Positions 1-5,503 of a stretch of 8,592 nucleotides of DNA are shown here, one piece after another. The DNA comes from Puniceicoccales bacterium. Lineage in GTDB: Bacteria > Verrucomicrobiota > Verrucomicrobiia > Opitutales > LL51. The notes under the pieces are model-generated. The model did no database searches. It was not told the origin of the DNA and worked only from the letters and a program-made list of their open reading frames with translations. Numbering within the stretch: position 1 is the first letter of the stretch; each line of letters opens with the position of its first letter. A program made the translations under genes and the position numbers. The DNA is taken from the NCBI GenBank assembly GCA_031267435.1, contig JAIRZB010000030.1, forward strand, positions 1 through 8,592, in the 5' to 3' direction.

Positions 1-232
1 ATTGGCCTACAAAACGGGAACATCTTAGAAAATTATTAATAGACGTGGCTCGCAGGATCATCATATTTCGTCATGTTCAGGATTTTTTCCGGCAGATGAT
101 CCGTGCTATTTGGTAACGGTTATGGTTGATGATGCTAAAATGGAGGCTGGTGTAGCCTATGGATCGAAAATAGCATTGCCTATTTTTTATGAAATTGCTA
201 AGGTTTTTTTGCAAAGAAATGTAGGAAAATAG
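1..232 (+). pseudogene. ftsI: ftsI-like penicillin-binding protein, 3' end, interrupted by TAG
   Basis: Reading the frame that ends at the TAG at 230-232 gives LAYKTGTS, a stop (TAG, 26-28), then KIINRRGSQDHHISS, GFFPADDP, LVTVMVDD and YGSKIALPIFYEIAK. In class B penicillin-binding proteins, KTG is the third active-site motif of the transpeptidase that cross-links septal peptidoglycan. The following 'SSFVGFFPADDP...VVVD...YGG..AAPVF' pattern is typical of FtsI rather than PBP2. The stop falls where the family usually has Gln, so CAG to TAG is the simplest origin. The residue before KTG is Tyr where Gly is usual, a second sign of relaxed selection. The upstream part lies outside the window. 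If translated, the protein would end right after KTGTS and lose the last strands of the domain. Identity is fairly sure; being a pseudogene depends on TAG not being read through. Confidence 0.8.
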
Positions 233-675
233 TGTGATTTCAAGCTAATAGTCGATCTTTTTGCAATTCTGGGAAAATTTTTGGGACTATTTTTTCGTAT
301 GCGCAAGTGTCTTTCACCATGGGTGTTAAATTATGTATTGCTTTTGCCTTAAGATTAATCAATTGCTAACAATAAAGGAAAACACAAAGGGTATTTGCCG
401 AGACAAACACCCCTTGTTATCATTAATACGAAGAGAAATTCCTGTACATTATTTTGCGCTTTATAGGGCGCTTTTCCATTGTATTAAAAAAGGATATGCC
501 GAAGCGTATTAAAAGCAAAACGTGAAGTTATAGCCATTCCTAGAATACCCATCTCACATCCGATGGTCAGAATTTAATAATGAATCGATATAAGGGCCAG
601 ATTTTTTTGAGTTTATTTGAAAAATTCTAGAAATCTTTCGCATGATCCATTTCTTCAAATCGATTGTTTTTGCGT
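233..675. other. Gene-poor decayed spacer
   Basis: No intact coding region is visible between the ftsI-like stop and the 3' end of the bamA-like pseudogene. Two things stand out. One is an imperfect hairpin with arms 381-397 and 404-418 and loop CCGAGA; on the minus strand it is followed by a T-rich stretch and could serve as a weak terminator. The other is a minus-strand stretch (355-567) that reads like a damaged small membrane protein and is listed separately. The rest is AT-rich sequence with frequent stops in all frames, consistent with eroded coding DNA. Confidence 0.5.
355..567 (-). pseudogene. Possible relic of a small membrane protein (ATP synthase subunit c-like?)
   Basis: On the minus strand one frame reads GCEMGILGMAITSRFAF, then NTLRHILF, a TAA at 484-486, then YNGKAPYKAQNNVQEF, LFVLMITRGVCLGKY and PLCFPLLLAID before a TAA at 355-357. 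The two hydrophobic helices joined by a polar loop, and the 'FLFVLMIT-x-G-x-x-L-x-x-Y' rhythm of the second helix, recall subunit c of rotary ATPases. The essential carboxylate would be replaced by Arg, and there is no convincing start. This is pattern resemblance only. It could be another hairpin-type membrane protein or chance sequence. Confidence 0.2.
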
Positions 676-1317
676 TTAAAAAGAAGCACTGAAAGAGAAA
701 TTAAATTGTATTCTTTTCTTTTGGGTACCTTTCGTACAATAGACCGGGTAACCCCAATCCAGACGAAGCGGAATATTCATGATAAATATGCGCAGCCCAA
801 AACCACAATCGACGTGTAACCCATCGTCGAATGGTCGTTGACTCGAACCGACATTGCCGGCTTCAAGAAATATTGCACCGAAAAGGTCATCGAAGATGTT
901 GAAGGTATATTCCGTGCAATCGAATATAAATGAGTTACCTCCTAAGCTTCTGTGAAATGTATCCTTTGGAGAAATTTCGCGATATTCGAATCCACGCATC
1001 AGGCTATCGCCACCCAGGAAATAGCGTTCAGTAAATGGCGTGGTTTTTCCGCTGAATGGGCTAATTAAGCCAATTTGCATAGACATGGCGAGCGTATGGT
1101 CATATTTTTCGGAAACGGTTACCTATTTCGAAGCGCTGGCTGCTGTTGTAAATAATTTCACATCACCGCCGAGTCCCACCAGTTGCGTATTGGCGTTAAG
1201 GAGGGATCCGAGGCGTGGGAAAATGTAGTTATCGCATGTGTCGCGCTCAATCAAAAATTTTACCCGAGAAGAGTTATGGCGTCCCATTTCATCTTTCAGC
1301 GGCTGTACGGCATTTAT
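676..1317 (-). pseudogene. bamA: BamA/Omp85 outer-membrane assembly factor, C-terminal barrel fragment
   Basis: BamA inserts beta-barrel proteins into the outer membrane. Only part of the barrel remains. The upstream piece (about 1317 to 1126) reads SSRVKFLIERDTCDNYIFP, RLGSLLNANTQLVGLGGDV and KLF, matching the family's 'rDTRDN..FP..G' strand. The downstream piece contains PFTERYFLGGDSLMRGF, where MRGF corresponds to the conserved VRGF/Y loop-6 motif. It ends in Phe (SFSASF), the usual terminal residue of outer-membrane barrels. Both pieces are in the same frame and are separated only by a TAG at 1123-1125, between SASK and VTVSEKYDHT, where the family commonly has an aromatic residue. Signal peptide and POTRA domains are absent; homology stops near 1317, where gspF homology begins on the other strand. 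Because BamA is normally essential, this may be an extra paralogue rather than the only copy. Confidence 0.8.
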
Positions 1318-2288
1318 GCCAGTTGCACTCAATTTTTTGCACAAATTTTTCCAGCTGCACGCGGGTGGGTTACGCGTCGGCGATGCCATTAGGGTGATGC
1401 GAATGCGACTAAATAATCGTCAGGAAAAACAACTTGCCGAAACAATTCACAAGGATGTTTGCGAAAGCAAAACGATTGCGGCAGCAATGCATGGGTGTCC
1501 TGATATTTTTACAAGCAATACGGTTTGGATGATCGAAGCCGGAGAAAAGACAGGCAATTTAGTGACTGTCATTCGCAATTTGATTGACTTTCTGGAAACC
1601 AAGCAATCCATTATCCGGCGACCGTTTGTGTTATCGGTTTTGTCGTATCGCTAATTTTTTATTTTTTGTCATGCCAAGATTACAAAAAATGCTCAGTTCA
1701 TTGGGAGGTAAGCTTCCAACCATTGCAAAGTGTCTCGTTGTGGCTTCAGACTTGGCGCTCCACGATTGGTGGGTAATTTTAGGTGGGACGCGATTCGCCA
1801 TTACAGGATTTTTTGCCTACAAAAACACCCCGCATGGCAGGTTTAATATCCATAAATGGTCGCTTCATGTTCCTATTGTTGGAACCTTTATTAAGGAAAA
1901 TTTTTACTGTCAGACGGCGAATTTATTGGCAACATTACTTGGAAGTGGAACCAATACAACGGAGACCATGACACTGGCGGAAAATGGTCGGATAATTTGT
2001 TTTTTCGAAAGCGATTTATTGAATCGAAAAAAATGATTCTTGATGGTGTATCGATGACGCAGGCATTTGGGATTGAATGTGCTATCGGTTGGCGAAAATA
2101 CAGGTGATTTGGCATCGTCATTTCGTGAAGTTTCTAAAATTTATCATACGGCGTTATTGGAGCATTTGGATATGCTAACAACGGTAGGGACGGCCATAGC
2201 TATGGGGACGACATTCGCAATGGTAATCGTTTTGGGATTGAGTGTTATTACGAGTGTACTCAAGATGACATCTTCCATGCAGATATGA
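1316..2288 (+). pseudogene. gspF: GspF/PilC-family inner-membrane platform protein, 5'-truncated and frameshifted
   Basis: GspF (PilC in type IV pili) is the inner-membrane platform of type II secretion and pilus machines and has two T2SSF domains. Domain one begins near 1316 (PVALNFLHKFFQLHAGG, RVGDAI) and includes AAAMHGCPDIFTS and MIEAGEKTGNL, the family's 'HP..F......I.aGE.sG.L' signature. The reading frame then shifts near 1620, 1660, 1990 and 2070. The pieces continue as IGFVVSLIF, FFVMPRLQKMLSSLG, LATLLGSGT, DNLFFRKRFIESKKMILDG and finally SVGENTGDLASSF with a closing hydrophobic segment. The N-terminal cytoplasmic tail, commonly about 60 residues, is missing. The stop (TGA, 2286-2288) overlaps an ATG as ATGA, so a downstream operon gene was once probably coupled to it. 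The frameshifts rule out a functional product from this copy. Confidence 0.85.
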
Positions 2289-2572
2289 CATTTGAAATTT
2301 GGCAATGGTTGGATTCTTGTAAGCAACGGCGGATTAACATGGCGCCGTTTTGAATTTTTCATCGAAAGTTTTTATTCTCTCGTGCTGATTCGTTGGTGAT
2401 ATTTGGATTTTAAAAATCACTTGACAAAATTATAGGCGATATCCATGCTAAATGGCAGAGGGTGAGGACAGGCAGTAAGTTTAAAGCGAGGTCTCCATTT
2501 CAAATATTTTTCAAAAAGATTGTTGGTGTTTTATTCCATTTGAGGGAAAATCTTGAGCCAAGTAATATTTGC
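2289..2572. other. Decayed spacer downstream of gspF, possible pseudopilin trace
   Basis: No intact gene is visible. In type II secretion operons a pseudopilin often follows gspF. Here the frame continuing from gspF holds WRRFEFFIESFYSLVLI (about 2340-2393), which faintly resembles a prepilin N-terminus ('GFTLIEVLxSLVLI') and stops at 2397-2399. The ATG at 2285 in another frame runs only 22 codons. A TTGACA at 2421-2426 has no good -10 at normal spacing. A GTG-initiated 64-codon frame (2462-2656) runs through here but matches nothing I recognise and has no clear ribosome binding site, so I do not call it a gene. Confidence 0.35.
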
Positions 2573-2602
2573 TTGACAATTTCAGGGATAGGAAAATATA
2601 AT
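2573..2602 (+). promoter_or_regulatory. Sigma-70-type promoter upstream of ruvC
   Basis: TTGACA (2573-2578) and TATAAT (2597-2602) both match the consensus exactly and are 18 bases apart, one more than the optimum of 17. Transcription would start near 2609, about 57 bases before the ruvC ATG. It is the best promoter-like sequence I see in the window. Activity is inferred from the sequence only. Confidence 0.65.
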
Positions 2603-2609
2603 TGCGCCC

Positions 2610-2643
2610 GCATAATCTCCTATTTTGGGTTATACAATTATGC
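2610..2643 (+). repeat. Inverted repeat in the predicted ruvC 5' leader
   Basis: GCATAAT (2610-2616) and ATTATGC (2637-2643) are perfect 7-base inverted arms around a 20-base loop. They start at the predicted transcription start of the promoter above, so the transcript could fold into a 5'-terminal hairpin. It could affect mRNA stability or be an operator. Seven AT-rich pairs with a long loop are weak evidence. Confidence 0.3.
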
Positions 2644-2665
2644 AATAGATTTATGATTAATCTTT

Positions 2666-3322
2666 ATGTGTGCAGCGCAAAGTAATCGTCGAAAAGTATG
2701 GGCGAATTTTTTAGAAAAGGGAAAAGGTTCTCGCTCTAAAAGCGATATTTCTAGAGCAAAGATAATCGAGTCAAAGGTAAGCGTTACGTCTTTTCGAGGA
2801 AAAATTTTAGGCATTGATCCCAGTTCACGCGGTACGGGATTGGCCGTGCTTAATGTTAAGAATCGCGACGAGATGGATTTAATTTTTTCACAAACGGTAA
2901 AAGTTCCCAGTAAAGAGTCCCTATTAACGTGTACGCGTTGCATTTTTGAGGCCATATCAGAGGCAATTGAACATTACCAGCCGGCAATTTGTGCCGTTGA
3001 GCAGACAATTTATGTGCAAAATTTTCAAACAGCTCAGATCATGGGCATTGCGCGAGGTGCCGTATTGACGGCGACGGCAGTCCATCGCTTATCAGCTTTT
3101 GAGTATGCGCCGCTTCGCATTAAGCAAGCGATTTGCGGTTATGGTCGAGCTTCCAAGGAGCAAATTTCCAAAATGGTTCAGGCAATTCTAAAAATTCCGA
3201 TGCATGTTGGTTTCGATGAAACCGATGCTGCAGCCGTGGCTCTGTGTTGTTTTTTTACGGAACATTCATTGGCTGAAATCGTCTCAGGGAATGGTAAAAA
3301 TTCATCGCCTGATAGAACCTAG
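2666..3322 (+). CDS. ruvC: Holliday junction resolvase RuvC
   Basis: RuvC cuts four-way recombination junctions symmetrically, working with the RuvAB branch-migration motor. The protein has 218 residues. The first catalytic Asp lies in ILGIDPSSRGTGLAV (D51), the Glu in CAVEQTIY (E112), and the last two acidic residues in FDETDAAAVA (D184, D187). Spacing matches E. coli RuvC D7, E66, D138 and D141, with 72 residues from Glu to the third acid in both. YAPLRIKQAICGYGRASKEQ (148-167) is the family's conserved DNA-binding stretch. About 45 basic residues precede the nuclease fold, an extension I associate with Opitutae RuvC. The ATG at 2666 lacks a visible Shine-Dalgarno site, so the true start could be internal, before RGKILGID. 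No ruvA or ruvB is adjacent. The gene appears intact and is probably driven by the promoter at 2573. Confidence 0.93.
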   Translation: MCAAQSNRRKVWANFLEKGKGSRSKSDISRAKIIESKVSVTSFRGKILGIDPSSRGTGLAVLNVKNRDEMDLIFSQTVKVPSKESLLTCTRCIFEAISEAIEHYQPAICAVEQTIYVQNFQTAQIMGIARGAVLTATAVHRLSAFEYAPLRIKQAICGYGRASKEQISKMVQAILKIPMHVGFDETDAAAVALCCFFTEHSLAEIVSGNGKNSSPDRT

Positions 3323-3335
3323 GATTTTTGACCAA

Positions 3336-3369
3336 ATTACTCTAATCTAATCATTACTCTAATCTAATA
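3336..3369. repeat. Tandem duplication of a 17-bp unit
   Basis: ATTACTCTAATCTAATC (3336-3352) is followed at once by ATTACTCTAATCTAATA (3353-3369), 16 of 17 bases identical. Each unit also contains two CTAAT motifs five bases apart (TCTAATCTAAT). It lies just after ruvC and at the end of the antisense AraC-like relic. It could be a replication-slippage product or a paired protein-binding site; nothing here decides. Confidence 0.8.
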
Positions 3370-3506
3370 AAATGAAGCGTCGCTGAAGATCGTATTCCAA
3401 GGGGCTCATCGTGCATTTTGTGGTAAAATACTTTTTGAAAACGCTTACGGATATGGGGAGAAGGGCGTTGTGATGTGAAGCAATATGGGCGATCAACTTA
3501 GATAAA
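3359..3506 (-). pseudogene. Possible relic of an AraC-family DNA-binding domain
   Basis: The minus strand reads LSKLIAHIASHHNALL, then PISVSVFKKYFTTKCTMSPL, then EYDLQRRFILLD and a stop at 3359-3361. The spacing of FKKYF to MSPLEY and the following Arg match the first helix-turn-helix of AraC/PchR-type regulators ('LSvs.LKryF...fGmSPleYl...R'). The usual second helix-turn-helix and the 'A..LL' helix are missing, and no effector domain is readable upstream before gltX begins on the other strand. I read it as a fragment left from a lost regulator. A chance match is possible. Confidence 0.35.
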
Positions 3507-3641
3507 AGGCAATTTTTGTAGAATAGAAGGTTTGAAGTTAGGCGCGAGGGTTGGAGAGTACGCCAGAGCGGAACGAATATTTTTGTTATTTTTTGGCGAA
3601 TATTGTTTTCATTTCGGAGAAATTGTACACCTTTCAGCGGC

Positions 3642-4931
3642 ATGGTACGGGTACGTTTTGCGCCAAGCCCTACGGGTTTTTTTCACATTGGAGGAGCGCG
3701 GACGGCGTTATTTAACTGGTTATATGCGCGCCACATGAGTGGTACATTTATTCTACGCATAGAGGATACGGACCGCGAGCGGCATATGGAGGAGGCGACA
3801 AGTGTCATTTTAAGTGGCATGCGATGGCTAGGGATGGATTGGGATGAAGGGCCGGAAGTTGGAGGCAAATATGGCCCCTATTTTCAGAGTCAGCGTGATG
3901 ATATTTACGGAGAATATTTGGAAATTTTACGCAGGAATGACAAAGTTTACGAGCAAGACGGTGCGATTTACTTCCGCGTATCGCGGGAGCCTCAATTAAT
4001 TGACGATTTAATTCGTGGTCAAGTATATCGTGTGGAGGAGAAGGATTTCGTCATATTTCGTTCCAATGGCACACCAGTTTTTCATTTTGTAAATGTGGTG
4101 GATGACGTTGCAATGGAAATTTCACATGTGATTCGCGGCGAAGATCATTTATCAAATTCCAGTAAGCATGTGGAGTTGTTCAAGGCATTTGGTGCACCTG
4201 TGCCGAAATTTGCGCATATTCCGCTCATTTTAAAAACGAATGGTTCGGGCAAGATGAGTAAACGAGATGTGGGGGCATTGGTCGAAGACTACCGTAAAAG
4301 TCGGTTTTTACCGGAAGCGCTGCGGAATTATTTGTGTTTATTGGGATGGTCGCCGAAGGATGATCGAGAGATTATGTCCATCGAAGAGGTTATTCAGCTC
4401 TTTGATTTGTGCGATGTTAACAGAAACAATGCACGTTTCGACGATAAAAAGTTGGCATATATGAATGCAGCCTATGTTAAAAGTATGCCCTTGGAGCGAT
4501 TTTTGGAGAAGGGTAAGGATTTATTGCCGAATTTCGGAGGAGATGAGCATTATGCGGATCAGGTTTTAACAATTTGCCAAGAAAAATTGCGATCTTTTGA
4601 GGAATTGAATCACTTCGTTTCCTATTTTTTTGATGAAGAGTTTGAATATGAAGAGAGGGCGTGGTCTGATTTAAAGAAACGCGATCCTCTTTTGCGAATT
4701 AGTGAATTGCTAGAAGTGATTGAAAATATGGAAGATTTTTCGGAGCAAGGATTGGAAGAGGCGGTTGTGAAACTGGCCGAAGAGCATGCGGTCAAAACGG
4801 GGGACTATATTCATGCGGTACGTTTTGCGCTATCGGGACGCACCGTTGGGCCAAGTTTTTACAAAATGATAGTCGTTATGGGACGTGAGCGCGTTGCGAG
4901 ACGCCTCAAGCGAGCATTATCTGGAAAATGA
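3642..4931 (+). CDS. gltX: Glutamyl-tRNA synthetase (discriminating status unknown)
   Basis: This class I synthetase charges tRNA-Glu (or tRNA-Gln as well, if glutamine is made by amidation). I start it at the ATG at 3642 because MVRVRFAPSPTGFFHIGGAR is the usual N-terminus; an upstream TTG in frame would add 13 residues unlike the family. The product has 429 residues. The HIGH-type motif is HIGG (15-18), LRIEDTD lies at 38-44, VIRGEDHLSN at 163-172 and KMSKR at 204-208. The anticodon-binding helical domain fills the rest and ends naturally in a basic helix. The protein is shorter than the roughly 470 residues of E. coli GltX. The gap lies at about 101-125 (YEQDGAIYFRV, then PQLIDDLIRG), where the zinc-binding cysteine segment would be. 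The gene looks intact. It faces ruvC upstream and the leader/dciA pair downstream in the same direction. Confidence 0.96.
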   Translation: MVRVRFAPSPTGFFHIGGARTALFNWLYARHMSGTFILRIEDTDRERHMEEATSVILSGMRWLGMDWDEGPEVGGKYGPYFQSQRDDIYGEYLEILRRNDKVYEQDGAIYFRVSREPQLIDDLIRGQVYRVEEKDFVIFRSNGTPVFHFVNVVDDVAMEISHVIRGEDHLSNSSKHVELFKAFGAPVPKFAHIPLILKTNGSGKMSKRDVGALVEDYRKSRFLPEALRNYLCLLGWSPKDDREIMSIEEVIQLFDLCDVNRNNARFDDKKLAYMNAAYVKSMPLERFLEKGKDLLPNFGGDEHYADQVLTICQEKLRSFEELNHFVSYFFDEEFEYEERAWSDLKKRDPLLRISELLEVIENMEDFSEQGLEEAVVKLAEEHAVKTGDYIHAVRFALSGRTVGPSFYKMIVVMGRERVARRLKRALSGK

Positions 4932-4955
4932 TAAAAATTTTTCGAGACTTAGTGC

Positions 4956-4981
4956 CGCTTCCAGGAAATGCGATTTTTTTT
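4956..4981 (+). terminator. Weak candidate intrinsic terminator after gltX
   Basis: CGCTTC (4956-4961) can pair with GAA and GCG (4965-4967 and 4970-4972), with a CAG loop and a two-base bulge, followed by A and eight T residues (4974-4981). The T tract is good but the six-pair bulged stem is weak. It lies 25 bases after the gltX stop. Confidence 0.3.
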
Positions 4982-5040
4982 ATATTAAATCATTTTGTTT
5001 TGCTGTTTTTTTGTAAAAACTCTAAACATAGGAGGGAAAT

Positions 5041-5094
5041 GTGATCCCATGTTTATCGGTTGATGAATTTTTATGGACAATTAAGAAATGGTGA
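5041..5094 (+). CDS. 17-codon leader ORF overlapping the dciA start
   Basis: AGGAGGG (5030-5036) is the strongest ribosome binding site in the window, and dciA itself has none. It lies four bases before GTG (5041), which opens a frame encoding MIPCLSVDEFLWTIKKW. That frame ends with TGA at 5092-5094, just inside the dciA ATG at 5088. This is a classic layout for translational coupling, with ribosomes finishing the leader and restarting at the overlapping ATG. An ATG at 5039 in the other frame is followed directly by TGA, so it would be a start-stop. The peptide matches nothing I know. It could instead be the last remnant of a lost upstream gene. Existence as a translated ORF is inference. Confidence 0.45.
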   Translation: MIPCLSVDEFLWTIKKW

Positions 5095-5459
5095 AGTTTT
5101 CAAGAAGAATTCAAAATTTGATTGCGGATTTTCGTGGGTTACCGCAGGATAATTCGTCGTCGGCCCTGAAGGATGAGCGATCGGTGGAACAACTTTTTCG
5201 AGATATTTTAAAAAAATACGTCACCAAATCGGATATAAAAGTCGGGACGGAAATTTTCGAAAACTGGCCTCGAATCGTGGGGGATATGTTTTGTGGCTTA
5301 TGTACACCCCATAGAATTACAACAACTAACGCCCTGATAATAAAGGTGCAGAACAGCGTAGTACGGCAGGAATTATTTTTTCGGAAAGAAGAAATTTTAC
5401 AGCGCATTCGCGAAATTTGCCCTCAAAGTGACGTTAGAACCATCGTCTTTTCATTGTAG
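5088..5459 (+). CDS. dciA: DciA/DUF721-family protein, putative replicative helicase loader
   Basis: DciA proteins help load the replicative helicase DnaB at the origin in bacteria without DnaC or DnaI. The 123-residue product has an N-terminal RRIQNLIADFRGLPQ (6-20), a segment I associate with Opitutae members. The DUF721 core runs from about 34: WPRIVGDMF (60-68) is the family's 'W..iVG' motif, followed by P74, a NALIIKVQNSVVRQELFFRK strand-helix (81-100) and a closing VRTIVFSL strand (116-123). Some DUF721 proteins carry extra C-terminal regions; this one is the bare domain. An in-frame TAA at 5082-5084 prevents an earlier start. No ribosome binding site precedes the ATG, so translation probably depends on the overlapping leader ORF. 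It is convergent with the next gene, 44 bases away. Family assignment is good; the helicase role is taken from the family. Confidence 0.82.
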   Translation: MVKFSRRIQNLIADFRGLPQDNSSSALKDERSVEQLFRDILKKYVTKSDIKVGTEIFENWPRIVGDMFCGLCTPHRITTTNALIIKVQNSVVRQELFFRKEEILQRIREICPQSDVRTIVFSL

Positions 5460-5503
5460 ATGAGCGTTATTGCGCTCCAGGAATGGTAGTGCTTGTATTA
5501 GGT

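Larger units (their letters stand above)
3323..3641. other. Spacer between ruvC and gltX
   Basis: The 319 bases hold the tandem 17-bp repeat and the minus-strand AraC-like relic. I see no tRNA and no strong intrinsic terminator after ruvC. Upstream of gltX the best promoter-like element is TAGAAT near 3517, without a good -35. The gltX start has GGAGA about 21 bases upstream, too far for normal ribosome binding. Translation of gltX therefore has no obvious Shine-Dalgarno site. Confidence 0.45.

Noticed and set aside
26..28. TAG as a reassigned sense codon
   Set aside because: ruvC and dciA both end at TAG at the expected family length, so general reassignment does not fit; local readthrough remains open and is listed as a finding.
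233..675. tRNA or structured RNA gene in the spacer
   Set aside because: I found no T-loop-like GTTCRAATC motif with matching acceptor arms, and the single hairpin at 381-418 is imperfect.
1040..1397. Plus-strand frames over the bamA-like fragment
   Set aside because: The minus-strand translation carries Omp85 motifs; the plus-strand frames match nothing and have no ribosome site.
2462..2656. 64-codon GTG-start frame before ruvC
   Set aside because: It has no ribosome binding site and no family resemblance, and it runs across the strong ruvC promoter.
3603..3641. Upstream TTG start for gltX
   Set aside because: It would add 13 residues not seen in GltX; the ATG at 3642 gives the standard MVRVRFAPSPTG start.
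5111..5407. 98-codon minus-strand frame inside dciA
   Set aside because: It is a shadow of the DUF721 gene, whose translation matches the family.
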